Shown: in pieces, positions 1 to 8,772 of the stretch
Layout of the letters: every line of letters begins with the position of its first letter
How positions within the stretch are numbered: the first letter of the stretch is position 1
From: Bacillus sp. NEB1478
GTDB lineage: Bacteria > Bacillota > Bacilli > Bacillales > Fictibacillaceae
DNA: 64,000 bases
Direction of reading: 5' to 3'
Assembly: GCF_031582965.1 (NCBI RefSeq)
Contig: NZ_CP134049.1
Location: forward strand, 3,286,001-3,350,000
Position numbers and translations under genes: made by a program
Notes under the pieces: generated by a model
What the model saw: the letters and a program-made list of their open reading frames with translations, nothing else
The model's database searches: none
What the model was told of the DNA's origin: nothing

Positions 1-104
1 CGTTTTCGCAAAGCAAAACCGGGTCACGGACTAAGAGACAACTGTCTCATCACCGCCGGTTGGGAATTTCACCCGACCCCGAAGGATGTCGTTAAAGTAA
101 CGAC
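1..104 (-). promoter_or_regulatory. FMN riboswitch (RFN element), 3' part cut by window edge
   Basis: Read on the minus strand, the sequence from about 100 down to 1 gives the conserved RFN blocks in order: CCTTCGGGGTCGGGTGAAAT, then TTCCCAACCGGCGGT, a variable hairpin, and AGTCCGTGACCCG. These are hallmark segments of the flavin mononucleotide riboswitch. Its last helix and expression platform lie beyond the left edge, so the controlled gene (a riboflavin synthesis or uptake gene is usual) is not visible. Confidence 0.93.
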
Positions 105-211
105 ATAAAATATTTGATTTGCCTTTAATGTATCTGATTTATTTCATTAATGCAACTAATCATCCTTTTAAACGCAGAAAAACCCTCACCAAAAAATGTC
201 GATAGCATGAA

Positions 212-1585
212 TTATTGACCAATTATCAGTTTCTCTTTTGGATAATGAATATGTTCATTAACTACATTACCCCGAATAATAAATAGGAATGATAGAACAC
301 CAATTCGCCCTATAAACATTAAGATCATCAAGATAACTTTCCCTGTGGAACTCAGTGTACCCGTAATTCCAGTCGTAAGGCCCGTTGTACCAAATGCAGA
401 ACAAACCTCAAAAAAGAGTTTTTCTATTGGCATTGGATCGGTGATGGAAAGTATAACTGTCGACGTAGTGCAAAGCACCACAGACACAATAATGACGATA
501 AATGATTTTTGGATATCCTCAGGAAAGATTTCACGATTGAAGATTTTGATTGTATTCCTTCCCTTTGCATAAAACAAAATGGACAATAGGGCTACGGCAA
601 ATGTCGTTGTCCGAATCCCCCCGCCGACACTGCTCGGTGAAGCACCAATAAACATCATAACGCTCAAAAATAGAATCGTTGGCTGAGAGAACTCACTAAT
701 ATGCATTGTGGCTAGCCCGCCGCTTCTCGTCGTTACAGATTGAAACAGCGAATAAAAAATGCTCTCATGCCACGATTTCCCTTTAAAAAAGAGATTTATT
801 TCTAATAAGAAAATTCCTATTGCACCAACAATAACGAGCAAAAGAAAGGTTGATGTCGTTACTTTTGTAAAAAGAGTAAACGTATAACGTTCCAAGTACT
901 TTCGTTCTTTAATAAAATTGTTCACTTCAACTAAAACCGGAAAGCCAATGGCTCCAGAAGTAATTAAACACATGATTACGATCTGCACGAGATAATCGTC
1001 TTTAAAAGGAATTAGCGAACTTCCTGTAATATCAAATCCCGCATTTGTAGTTGCTGTAACAGAGGCAAAAAATGCGTGGTAGAGAACCTCAAGATGCGAA
1101 TCATAATACGGCTGGAACAAAATAAATAACAGCACAGTCCCCACAATTTCAATACCTATGATAAGCACAAGTATCTGTTTCATTAGGTTTACTAGCCCAG
1201 ATAGAGTTGATTGGTTTTGATCAGTCATGATCAATTGACGTTCTCTCATTCCGATCCGCTTACCAATCAATAGCCAGATAGCCGTCCCTAATGTCATGAC
1301 ACCAATTCCGCCGATTTGAACAACGAGGGCCAGTATGATAACACCTGTACGGTTGAACGTTTCTGAGATACTGACTGAAGTCAATCCCGTAACACTAACA
1401 GCACTTACAGCAGTAAATAACGCATCAATAAATGGGAGTTTAACGCCTTCATTATGTCCGACAGGCAGACTTAAAAGTACGGTTGCTACGATGACAGACA
1501 ATAAATAAAATATGACGATTAGCTGTACAGACGTAAGGTGGTTCTTTTTTGGCTGGTTTGTTGTATTTTTAAACATATATTTCAC
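212..1585 (-). CDS. Ktr/Trk-family K+ uptake channel subunit (KtrB/KtrD type)
   Basis: This is the membrane subunit of a Ktr-type potassium uptake system. The 457-residue length suits KtrB/KtrD. The four pore repeats each carry a filter-like segment: VTGLT (about 65-69), TTNAGFD (179-185), TTRSGG (285-290) and TTGLTTG (400-406). The glycine-rich gating loop GGGIRTT sits at 321-327. No KtrA/KtrC-type RCK subunit lies next to it, so the partner must be encoded elsewhere, as for KtrD in B. subtilis. The sequence cannot decide between KtrB and KtrD. No c-di-AMP riboswitch is visible upstream, unlike the other K+ importer in this window (kimA). Confidence 0.93.
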   Translation of the reverse strand: MKYMFKNTTNQPKKNHLTSVQLIVIFYLLSVIVATVLLSLPVGHNEGVKLPFIDALFTAVSAVSVTGLTSVSISETFNRTGVIILALVVQIGGIGVMTLGTAIWLLIGKRIGMRERQLIMTDQNQSTLSGLVNLMKQILVLIIGIEIVGTVLLFILFQPYYDSHLEVLYHAFFASVTATTNAGFDITGSSLIPFKDDYLVQIVIMCLITSGAIGFPVLVEVNNFIKERKYLERYTFTLFTKVTTSTFLLLVIVGAIGIFLLEINLFFKGKSWHESIFYSLFQSVTTRSGGLATMHISEFSQPTILFLSVMMFIGASPSSVGGGIRTTTFAVALLSILFYAKGRNTIKIFNREIFPEDIQKSFIVIIVSVVLCTTSTVILSITDPMPIEKLFFEVCSAFGTTGLTTGITGTLSSTGKVILMILMFIGRIGVLSFLFIIRGNVVNEHIHYPKEKLIIGQ

Positions 1586-1792
1586 CCGTCAAAGGAATTT
1601 TTCTATAACCTTATGAAAGCTTAACAATAGGATTTCCATTTAACAAGTGAAAATGAACATTTGTTAAACCCGTCTATTCCATTTTTTTCAGAGAATAGGT
1701 TCTATCAGAAATTCTGTTTTTAATTATTTTGTATTCCTAACCTCAATACATAAATCCTTATTCACAAAATGGAAATTTTTCTATTGTATAAC

Positions 1793-1810
1793 GTAACAGT
1801 GTTATGTTAC
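1793..1810 (+). promoter_or_regulatory. 18-bp dyad upstream of yhbD-like gene, possible operator
   Basis: GTAACA-N6-TGTTAC forms a perfect inverted repeat ten bases upstream of the ribosome binding site of the YhbD-like gene. Because that protein starts with a MerR-type helix-turn-helix, autoregulation at this dyad is a reasonable inference, not shown. Confidence 0.45.
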
Positions 1811-1832
1811 ATTATTCTCAAGGAGGTTTAAA

Positions 1833-2453
1833 ATGGAAAATCTTATCTCGAAAAAAGATCTGCTTGAAACAGCCAATATCTCTTATGGGCAATTATATCG
1901 ATGGAAAAGAAAAAACCTCATTCCCGAAAACTGGTTTATTCGTAAATCAACTTTTACAGGACAAGAAACTTTTTTTCCGAAAAAAGATATTTTGCAGCGC
2001 ATCGAAAAAATCAAATCATTAAAAGATGACCGTTCACTGGATGAACTAGCTGATATGTTTTCCCCTTCTCCGACGGTCACTTCATTAACAGCTGACGAAT
2101 TAACGAAACGTAACATTGTTTCATATACTACCGTTGAAATGTACGCTAATCATCATGGCACTCAGACGACCTACTCTTTTGAAAACTTATTAACTCTTTA
2201 CCTACTCGATCGTTTGCTCCAAACGGGTGAAATGAATCGTTCAGAAGGATTCGATTTATTGAAATTTCTTCAAGAACATCTATCAAAACTGAATAAAAGT
2301 GATAATGAATTAATCTTCATCCGAAAAATGGGTGTTTCCTTATTTATACTGACATCTGAACCATCTAGTCTTTTCATTGAGTCTCAAGCAAAAATTATCG
2401 CTCAATATAAACTGAATACATGTATGGAAGAGCTAAAATTAAAACTTTCTTAA
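1833..2453 (+). CDS. yhbD: YhbD-like protein (DUF4004) with MerR-type helix-turn-helix
   Basis: A 206-residue protein whose N-terminus (LISKKDLLETANISYGQLYR) looks like the winged helix of MerR regulators, followed by a helical region unlike MerR effector domains. It resembles B. subtilis YhbD (DUF4004 family). The start is set by AAGGAGG at 1820-1826. It lies 21 bp upstream of a bactofilin gene, the same order as the B. subtilis yhbD-yhbE-yhbF operon, so I infer it controls or assists the bactofilin. Molecular function is not established. Confidence 0.8.
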   Translation: MENLISKKDLLETANISYGQLYRWKRKNLIPENWFIRKSTFTGQETFFPKKDILQRIEKIKSLKDDRSLDELADMFSPSPTVTSLTADELTKRNIVSYTTVEMYANHHGTQTTYSFENLLTLYLLDRLLQTGEMNRSEGFDLLKFLQEHLSKLNKSDNELIFIRKMGVSLFILTSEPSSLFIESQAKIIAQYKLNTCMEELKLKLS

Positions 2454-2474
2454 ACGTATGAGGAGGAATTTACA

Positions 2475-3260
2475 ATGGAAAAAACAGTACAGCAAAACCT
2501 TAAGATCTCTGGTTCAGGATCAGCATCAGGCGGTGTATACAACCATGTAAATGTGAACGGTTCAGGTAAAATTACCGGAGATATCGAATGCGACATTTTT
2601 TCTTGCAATGGCAGCTCTAACGTCAAAGGAAATGTGAAAGCTGAATCAGTTAAGGTAAATGGCTCAGCCAATATCGAAGGGAATATGGACGCACATGAAG
2701 TTTCTATAAATGGAAGCTCTGATATTGATGGAAACGTCAATTGTAAGGAAATCAAAATACAAGGCTCTGCATCTATAAAAGGTGAATTGAAAGCAAAAGA
2801 AATTTACGTTAGAGGTACTTCTTCGGTTGATGGAAACGTTGCAGGGGATGAAATTGAAATAAGAGGACAAGTGAAAATAAAAGGAGATTGTGAAGCTGAA
2901 TCCTTCAATTCTCGTGGAAACTTTTCTATTAGCGGTCTTTTGAATGCAGGGCATATCGATATTGAACTGCTGCGTCATTGTGAAGCAAAAGAGATCGGCG
3001 GAGAACATATTGTTGTTCGAAAAACGAACGATTCCACTGGACTGAAAAAATTAATCAAATACTTCGTAAGCCAAAACGATGATTCCCTTTCTGCTGATGT
3101 TATTGAAGGTGACCATGTCTACTTAGAGTATACTCAAGCAAAAGTAGTCAGAGGAAATACAGTTGAAATTGGTCCCGGCTGCAAAATTGAAAACATTGAG
3201 TATAAAGAATCACTTGAGATTGATGAAAACGCAAAAGTTGGCAAACAGCAAAAAATATAA
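2475..3260 (+). CDS. Bactofilin (polymer-forming cytoskeletal protein, YhbE/YhbF type)
   Basis: A 261-residue bactofilin. The body is a run of short beta-helix repeats of the form VNGSxxIxGNV/IKGxxxxxxxxV from about residue 25 to 135, the layout that lets bactofilins self-assemble into nucleotide-independent filaments. The C-terminal third (about 150-261) is a separate region with further beta-type repeats. B. subtilis has two such proteins (YhbE and YhbF, also called BacE and BacF) implicated in flagellar assembly; here only one copy follows yhbD. RBS GGAGG precedes ATG 2475, and a strong terminator follows. Confidence 0.9.
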   Translation: MEKTVQQNLKISGSGSASGGVYNHVNVNGSGKITGDIECDIFSCNGSSNVKGNVKAESVKVNGSANIEGNMDAHEVSINGSSDIDGNVNCKEIKIQGSASIKGELKAKEIYVRGTSSVDGNVAGDEIEIRGQVKIKGDCEAESFNSRGNFSISGLLNAGHIDIELLRHCEAKEIGGEHIVVRKTNDSTGLKKLIKYFVSQNDDSLSADVIEGDHVYLEYTQAKVVRGNTVEIGPGCKIENIEYKESLEIDENAKVGKQQKI

Positions 3261-3266
3261 CCAAGA

Positions 3267-3309
3267 AACAGCCTCAGAAGTGAGATTTATTCCTTCTGAG
3301 GCTGTTTTT
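3267..3309 (+). terminator. Rho-independent terminator of yhbD-bactofilin operon
   Basis: AACAGCCTCAGAAG pairs with CTTCTGAGGCTGTT (14 bp) and is followed by a T-run; it lies six bases after the bactofilin stop codon. Confidence 0.92.
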
Positions 3310-3360
3310 GTAATTCCAGTTCTATTTTTTTGATTTCGACATGCAGAAATTTGATTTATC

Positions 3361-3466
3361 CCACGGTAATTATCAATATATCCACGTTATTTTGATTAAT
3401 TCCACGATATTTCCAATATTTCCACGTTATTTTGATTAATTCCACGTTATCAGATATTTTATCCAG
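3361..3466 (-). repeat. Array A of ~20-bp periodic degenerate units (CCACG core)
   Basis: CCACG recurs at 3361, 3382, 3402, 3422 and 3442 (spacing 21, 20, 20, 20), with a sixth degenerate copy (CCAGG) near 3463. Two units are identical over CCACGTTATTTTGATTAATT. The array fills the gap between the bactofilin terminator and the guanidinium exporter. On the minus strand the units read CGTGGAATTAATCAAAATAA, similar in layout to the other arrays in this window. Confidence 0.85.
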
Positions 3467-3493
3467 GTTTAGCTAATTAACTGCCCTTCACAG

Positions 3494-3817
3494 TCACTGT
3501 CCCCCGGCTGTAATCTTCAAGCCAATAATTCCAGTTAAAACAAATGCTAAGAATATAAACCTAAGAATACTTTTGGGCTCCCCAAATAGAATAATTCCCA
3601 ATATAACTGCGCCCGCCGCTCCAATTCCTGTCCATACCGTATAAGCAGTACCAATCGGAAGCACTTTGGTGGCTAACGACAGGAAATAAAAACTGATAAT
3701 CATACCGATAACCGTAACAGCGGAAGGTCCTATTTTAGTAAATCCATTGGTATACTTCAATCCAATCGCCCACACAATTTCAAAAACACCCGCAATAAAC
3801 AAATAAACCCAAGCCAT
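3494..3817 (-). CDS. gdx: Guanidinium exporter Gdx (SugE-type SMR transporter)
   Basis: A 107-residue, four-helix small multidrug resistance protein that exports guanidinium in exchange for protons. It shows the features of the Gdx/SugE branch: the glutamate in helix 1 (GVFEIVWAIGLKYT), the GFT motif after it, and GTAYTVWTGIGAAG in helix 3. The ATG at 3817 is preceded by GAAGGGAG at good spacing; an in-frame TTG six codons upstream lies before that site and is less likely. The guanidine-I riboswitch directly upstream settles the substrate better than the protein alone would. Confidence 0.95.
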   Translation of the reverse strand: MAWVYLFIAGVFEIVWAIGLKYTNGFTKIGPSAVTVIGMIISFYFLSLATKVLPIGTAYTVWTGIGAAGAVILGIILFGEPKSILRFIFLAFVLTGIIGLKITAGGQ

Positions 3818-3905
3818 ACTCTTATCTCCCTTCAATGTAAAAGACTGTTTTCGTAAGTTTTGTAGCCATGTAATAGGAATTGTTTCTCTTTTAGAAAACA
3901 GCCAA

Positions 3906-4038
3906 ATAAAAAAAGCCCAGAAAGATATATTATCTATATCCTCCCAGGCTTTTGTCCCTCCGTGTACACGATGTATCCATCCGTGCGCTTTCTCTCGGAC
4001 CAGACTAGCAAAATCGCTACGGAACCCTAGAAAGCTTT
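3906..4038 (-). promoter_or_regulatory. Guanidine-I riboswitch (ykkC class) with terminator
   Basis: On the minus strand the conserved guanidine-I blocks appear in order: CTAGGGTTCCG, TCTGGTCCGAGAGAAAGC, then ACACGGAGGGACAAAAGCCT. The 3' part (3906-3952) forms a terminator hairpin, AGCCTGGGAGGATATA pairing with TATATCTTTCTGGGCT plus a T-run, which overlaps the last ligand-binding block. Guanidine binding should therefore prevent termination and switch on gdx. Confidence 0.95.
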
Positions 4039-4054
4039 CACTATATTATTTTAC

Positions 4055-4074
4055 CAAATATGGTTTCGTGTCAA
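4055..4074 (-). promoter_or_regulatory. Probable promoter of guanidine riboswitch-gdx transcript
   Basis: TTGACA on the minus strand at 4069-4074 is followed 15 bp later by TAAAAT, in an AT-rich stretch just upstream of the riboswitch. The short spacer makes the exact -10 uncertain. Confidence 0.5.
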
Positions 4075-4272
4075 GTTAATCATTTATTCTCTAAATCATG
4101 GTAAATAATGGTTTATGCAGAATCAGTTGAGTACAACAAATGTAGATATCCCTCACTAAATTTTTTGAGAATAAAGGCTTATCGAAACACACTGTCCAGC
4201 TATAGCTGAATGGAAAATATGTTTCTTATCATAGATAGTCCTGTATAATATAGGAAAATCGGAGGGATAAGA

Positions 4273-5091
4273 ATGAATTCTATTATCGACTACTATACTG
4301 GTTTTGGTGAAAGAGAATGGACCCGCCTAGACAGAGAGCCACTGGAATACATCATTAACTTTCACTACATCAATCATTATCTTCCAAAAATAGGACACAT
4401 TCTTGATAATGGGGCTGGACCAGGAAAGTACTCTATTGCACTCGCACAAAAAGGTTACCAAATAACATTAACAGACTTAACTCCTAAACTCGTTTCCATT
4501 GCTGAAGAAAAAGCAATGGAGCATGGAGTGATTGATTCATTCGAAGGATTTTATGTGGAAAACGCTCAAAATTTATCTCGATTTAATGATGAAATATTTG
4601 ATGCTTCTCTTATGCTTGGACCTCTCTATCATTTGCAAAATGAAGACGAAAGAATAAATGCTGTAAACGAATTACACCGAGTTACTAAAAAAGATGGGCT
4701 TGTTTTTGTTGCTTTTCGTTCCCGTTCTAATCATAGTATGCTGTCTTTAATTCATCCAAAACATTGGAGACCTAATGATAATATGGATTCGATCAATGAT
4801 TTTTATTGCACAGGAAGATTCACTCATAGTGATGAAGGCCGATTCACAGGTGCATACTTCTTCAACATTGACGAAATTAATCCATTCATGGAATCAAAAG
4901 GTTTTGAAACATTAGATTTAATTGGTTCAACAAATATAGGAACACTTCTAAATCAAGAACAACTAGATTATTGGAAAGAAAAGGGCGAAGAAGAATACTC
5001 TAAGCTGATTGATTTCCTTATCCAGAGAGCAAGAGACCCCTACCTTTTAGGTGTTTCCTCTCATTTACTCTATATCGGAAGAAAAAAATAA
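4273..5091 (+). CDS. Class I SAM-dependent methyltransferase
   Basis: A 272-residue Rossmann-fold methyltransferase. SAM-binding motif I is HILDNGAGPGKYS (about residues 39-51), the acidic end of strand 2 is TDLTP, and motif IV-like SLMLGPLYHLQ follows near 118. A UbiE/type-11 core plus a longer C-terminal part fits small-molecule methylation, but the substrate cannot be read. GGAGGG precedes ATG 4273. It is monocistronic, with a terminator right after the stop. Confidence 0.85.
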   Translation: MNSIIDYYTGFGEREWTRLDREPLEYIINFHYINHYLPKIGHILDNGAGPGKYSIALAQKGYQITLTDLTPKLVSIAEEKAMEHGVIDSFEGFYVENAQNLSRFNDEIFDASLMLGPLYHLQNEDERINAVNELHRVTKKDGLVFVAFRSRSNHSMLSLIHPKHWRPNDNMDSINDFYCTGRFTHSDEGRFTGAYFFNIDEINPFMESKGFETLDLIGSTNIGTLLNQEQLDYWKEKGEEEYSKLIDFLIQRARDPYLLGVSSHLLYIGRKK

Positions 5092-5098
5092 GGAGAGT

Positions 5099-5130
5099 AA
5101 GAGATGAGACCCGCTTCTCATCTCTTTATT
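5099..5130. terminator. Bidirectional terminator between convergent genes
   Basis: AAGAGATGAGA pairs with TCTCATCTCTT (11 bp) between the methyltransferase and the convergent LysR gene; T-rich flanks exist in the + direction. Confidence 0.85.
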
Positions 5131-6035
5131 TAATTCACCACACAGCATTTATCATTCTTTACTTCTTCCTTAAACGCATCAATAAATGTTTGTAATGACG
5201 GGGAAATTTCTGTTTCACGTTTAAAATGTACTAAAGCACTCTCCCTATACACCTGAGGAAATCCATTAACTTTTAGTTTCACAAGTGTACCTTCAGCAAT
5301 GTCTTGTGAAACCATCGTCTCAGTCAATAACGCCACACCTATTCCGTTTTTTAGCATGTCGTATGCGGTTTGCGGCGGTACCTCGAATTCCGCCCCTTTT
5401 TGTAAGATTAACTCCATTTGAAGCCGTTTCGCCTCCATACTCCAGTCTACTAATAAGAAAGGATCAGCCATCTCTTTTATCTCGTCTAAATCCATTTCCT
5501 TTTTCATGGCTAGTGGATGATTGGAATAGGTTACGAACATGAGCGGCTCTTTTATATGCAGCAAACTTTTTAGTTCCGTATTAAAAAACGGATAAGTCAT
5601 AATACATAACTTTATCAAACCGTTATGCAGCATTTCCGTTAACTCCTGATTGTGCCCTGTATGCACGACGATTCCTAAATTCGGATGTGTTCTATGCAAT
5701 TTTGCAAGTGTTGAAGAAAAATAGTGAGCTGCAAGCGTTGGAAGTGTTCCAATAGCAATTCTTCCACTCCTTCCCTCCTTTGCCATTTGTGCTAATTCAA
5801 CTCCTTTATTGAGAGTCTCGAGCGCTTGTTGAGCAAAAGGTAAAAATGTTCTGCCTAACTCTGACAACTCCAGTTTGCTTCCTCCTCTATGAAACAATTC
5901 TCCTCCAACCGACTTCTCTAAATTTTGAATTCTTATGCTGATTGTCGGTTGAGAGATATCCATTATTCTCGCGGCTTTACTAAAGCTTCCATGACGAGCG
6001 ACTTGTTCGAATGCGATTAATTGATTCGTATCCAC
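5130..6035 (-). CDS. LysR-family transcriptional regulator
   Basis: A 301-residue LysR regulator. The N-terminal winged helix covers about residues 1-60 (SFSKAARIMDISQPTISIRI is the DNA-reading helix-turn-helix), followed by a linker helix and a periplasmic-binding-like effector domain. It is divergent from the MFS exporter that starts at 6149, so control of that gene is the natural inference; the effector is unknown. The stop codon abuts the shared terminator with the methyltransferase. Confidence 0.9.
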   Translation of the reverse strand: MDTNQLIAFEQVARHGSFSKAARIMDISQPTISIRIQNLEKSVGGELFHRGGSKLELSELGRTFLPFAQQALETLNKGVELAQMAKEGRSGRIAIGTLPTLAAHYFSSTLAKLHRTHPNLGIVVHTGHNQELTEMLHNGLIKLCIMTYPFFNTELKSLLHIKEPLMFVTYSNHPLAMKKEMDLDEIKEMADPFLLVDWSMEAKRLQMELILQKGAEFEVPPQTAYDMLKNGIGVALLTETMVSQDIAEGTLVKLKVNGFPQVYRESALVHFKRETEISPSLQTFIDAFKEEVKNDKCCVVN

Positions 6036-6148
6036 TCATAATCCTCCCATTAAAAATTTCAATAATAGACATTGGCGTTATTGTATTGTTTAATACTCAT
6101 CCATATTTTACACTTTTTTTATCAACAACAATAGAAAGGGTGTATGTA

Positions 6149-7387
6149 GTGTCTTTTATAAAAGTTTTAAGAATTCCTCATTTAGGTATTTTGTGGTTCA
6201 GCCAATTATTATCAGCGATTGGGGATCATTTATATGTCATAGCTATTACATGGATTGCAGTCAAAGAGTTAGGGGCATCAGCCGCTTATGTAATTGGAGC
6301 AGGAACTTTTTCAGCCATATTTTTCGGTATTCTTGGAGGAATCTACGCAGACCGATGGAACAGGCACAAAACTATGATTACAACCGATCTGCTCCGAGCT
6401 CTTTTTGTCGGTTTTCTGCCAATCATACATTGGTATTCTGAGATTGAACTTTGGCATCTTGTAACGATCAGTGTTGTCGTTTCAGGCTTAGGAACCTTTT
6501 TCAATCCTTCCTTGCAAGCCAGTCTTCCCGCTCTATGCAAAGACTCGATGACACTGCAGCAAACCAATGCATTGATGGATACAACACATCGACTTGCTAG
6601 AATATTTGGTCCCGGTTTAACCGGTGTTATTTTGTTCGTTCTTCCTTTACCGCAATTTTTTAGTCTGGACGCCGCTACCTTTGTTCTTTCAGCCATTGCT
6701 CTTCTCTTCATAAGACATGCATTCGAGGTAAAAGAAAAAAAAGCTCACAACAAAAAAACTGCTGCATCCACTCCATTAATAGATGTTAAAATAGCAAGCC
6801 AGTTATTAAAAAATCATAAAATCCTGCTGTGGGCGTTAATCAGCCTATGCCTCGTCAATTTATGCTGGGGTGCTGTATACATGGTTGGGGTTCCATTATT
6901 TACAGAGCAGATTTTAAAAGAAAATGTCGGCGCATTTGGATTAATTGGCGGTGCATATGGAGTCGGAAATATCTTGAGTCTTTTATTTGTTGGTTCTGTT
7001 AAACGTAATATTGGGTTTATGTATGCTGGGCACCTCATTTTGGGGATTGGTTTTTTAGTCATAGCTTCAGCTGACTCACTCTGGGCTGCGGTTATCGGAG
7101 CAAGTATTGCAGCGTTCGGAAGCCCGCTTGGTGACATTCTGTTATTGACAATAATACAAACGGATTTCCCGGCAGAGCATATCGGAAAAATTTATAGTTT
7201 TCGTGCACTGCTCGCTAGTCTCGGACTTTATTTAGGAACATTTATAGCAAGCTTTACATATTCATTTTTCTCTATTCCATCTGTCATGGTGTTTTTCTCT
7301 TGTGTAATTCTTTTAATTGGCTCCATAGGTTTGCTTCAAATTCGTAAGTCCATTCAATTAAAGACAGCACAGTCTAGCTCCGCATAA
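6149..7387 (+). CDS. MFS transporter (EntS/MFS_3-like efflux protein)
   Basis: A twelve-helix major facilitator. I place the start at GTG 6149 (VSFIKVLRIPHLG...), because GAAAGGG lies just upstream and the longer frame to 6011 runs through the LysR promoter. The GGIYADRWNRHK loop between helices 2 and 3 is the MFS signature. It belongs to the enterobactin-exporter-like group of antiporters; the substrate is unknown. Divergent LysR suggests substrate-induced expression. The stop codon is immediately followed by one of the nine TTAAACA palindromes described in this window. Confidence 0.85.
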   Translation: MSFIKVLRIPHLGILWFSQLLSAIGDHLYVIAITWIAVKELGASAAYVIGAGTFSAIFFGILGGIYADRWNRHKTMITTDLLRALFVGFLPIIHWYSEIELWHLVTISVVVSGLGTFFNPSLQASLPALCKDSMTLQQTNALMDTTHRLARIFGPGLTGVILFVLPLPQFFSLDAATFVLSAIALLFIRHAFEVKEKKAHNKKTAASTPLIDVKIASQLLKNHKILLWALISLCLVNLCWGAVYMVGVPLFTEQILKENVGAFGLIGGAYGVGNILSLLFVGSVKRNIGFMYAGHLILGIGFLVIASADSLWAAVIGASIAAFGSPLGDILLLTIIQTDFPAEHIGKIYSFRALLASLGLYLGTFIASFTYSFFSIPSVMVFFSCVILLIGSIGLLQIRKSIQLKTAQSSSA

Positions 7388-7407
7388 TTTAAACAACTGT
7401 TTAAATT
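7386..7407. repeat. TTAAACA palindrome, site 1 (10-bp perfect arms)
   Basis: AATTTAAACA-AC-TGTTTAAATT, a perfect inverted repeat apart from the two central bases, overlapping the last bases after the MFS stop codon. It is the longest-armed copy of a palindrome found nine times in this window. Confidence 0.85.
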
Positions 7408-7861
7408 TCGAAAAGAAAAGGCAACCCCAATCAAATCTAACGGGTTCTGTTTTCGAGTCAAAACTTATAAAAAGACGGGATTTTTTAGAAAATTAGGGGT
7501 GAAGTCGCACGGTAATTCACATTGCTTTTAGAAGGCTGGACAGGAGTTTGTGTCACTCTCCTAATTCCAATGCTAAAAAAGTATCAGATTTCTTTACTGA
7601 TTTTAATAGTCTTAAAATTGATTTTGTGAGTATTTTATTAATTTAGAGAAAGGTTCTTTAATTCACATTTAAATTAGTATGGGATAAATGGTAAAAATAG
7701 GTAATAAATCTGGAGGTTCAGCATAAAATTATGAAAATGAAAAAATGAATATTTGAATGAGTTCACTTAGAACACTAAATATCTTATTTTTGGTTATAGA
7801 AATTTTGTAGATGTCTAAGCAAACTCTTTCCGCTATCGATAAAAAAATGGGAGATGAACAA
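7408..7861. other. 454-bp intergenic stretch without a recognisable gene
   Basis: I see no supported gene here. A weak inverted repeat (AACCC/GGGTT) followed by CTGTTTT at about 7423-7455 could terminate the MFS transcript. Some short reading frames exist but lack ribosome binding sites and family resemblance. Confidence 0.5.
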
Positions 7862-8563
7862 ATGACTACCAAAAAAAGCGAACTAATCATAGGGATTCTT
7901 TTTATACTTGCAGCAGTTACAGCGATAATAGGTCTCATTTTATACAACCCAATTCTAAAGGGTTCGGATTACCTGATTAATGGTTCTGAACACGCTAATC
8001 AGGTGATCCTGGGAGCACTTATGGAATTAATTCTTGTCGTTTCAGCAGTCGGCACTTCAACAACGATGTTTCCTATTTTAAGAAAATACAACGAAACCAT
8101 AGCTCTTTGGCATATTTGTTTCAGGTTTCTTGAAGCAATTATTATTACTGTTGGAATTATAAGCGTATTGTCTCTTCTAACTTTAAGTCAGGAATTTGCA
8201 ACAATTGCAACTTCGAATATCGCCTCTTTTGAAGCTTCAGGTACAGTATTAAAAGCAATACACGATTGGACATTTTTACTCGGTCCCAATTTTATGCTTG
8301 GAATCAATACAATGATGTATAGTTATATATTTTATAAATCAAGGCTAGTACCTCGGTTTATACCTATTTTGGGTATGACAGGTTCAACACTTATTTTTAT
8401 TGCAGCATTATTGGAAATGTTTGGTGTTATTACTCAAATTTCTATTTGGGGAGCTATTTTAAGTTTGCCGATATTTGCTAATGAAATGGTTTTAGCAGTA
8501 TGGCTTATTGTAAAAGGATTTAATGCGTCGGCACTAGGATTTTTATCTGAATCAAGAAAATAA
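7862..8563 (+). CDS. DUF4386 family membrane protein
   Basis: A 233-residue membrane protein with about six hydrophobic segments, matching the DUF4386 family (for example the ILYNPILKGSDYLING-type loop after helix 1 and the conserved FLLGPNFMLGINTMM helix). Function is unknown for the family. ATG 7862 has GGGAG eight bases upstream; an in-frame ATG at 7811 lacks a ribosome binding site. It stands alone between terminators. Confidence 0.8.
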   Translation: MTTKKSELIIGILFILAAVTAIIGLILYNPILKGSDYLINGSEHANQVILGALMELILVVSAVGTSTTMFPILRKYNETIALWHICFRFLEAIIITVGIISVLSLLTLSQEFATIATSNIASFEASGTVLKAIHDWTFLLGPNFMLGINTMMYSYIFYKSRLVPRFIPILGMTGSTLIFIAALLEMFGVITQISIWGAILSLPIFANEMVLAVWLIVKGFNASALGFLSESRK

Positions 8564-8610
8564 ACGTAAGCTATCTCTGGTGCTTTTGTTCAAAATGCCA
8601 AATATATATA

Positions 8611-8645
8611 AAAATGCTCAGAGTTTATGCTCTGAGCATTTTTAT
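8611..8645 (+). terminator. Terminator of DUF4386 gene
   Basis: AAAATGCTCAGAG pairs with CTCTGAGCATTTT and a T-rich tail follows; it may also serve the opposite strand. Confidence 0.9.
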
Positions 8646-8772
8646 ATACCAATTATTGTATTAATTCGTTTGTTAATTTTGATGCTAATTTTAATGTGAT
8701 TTTAGCCACTCATTCGAATTTTGTACTTCAAAACGGAACCCCTTAAAATCAAATCAGGGCTGCCTATTTCTC

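Noticed and set aside
3361..3466. CRISPR array
   Set aside because: Units are only about 20 bp with no constant repeat separated by unique spacers, and no cas genes are present.
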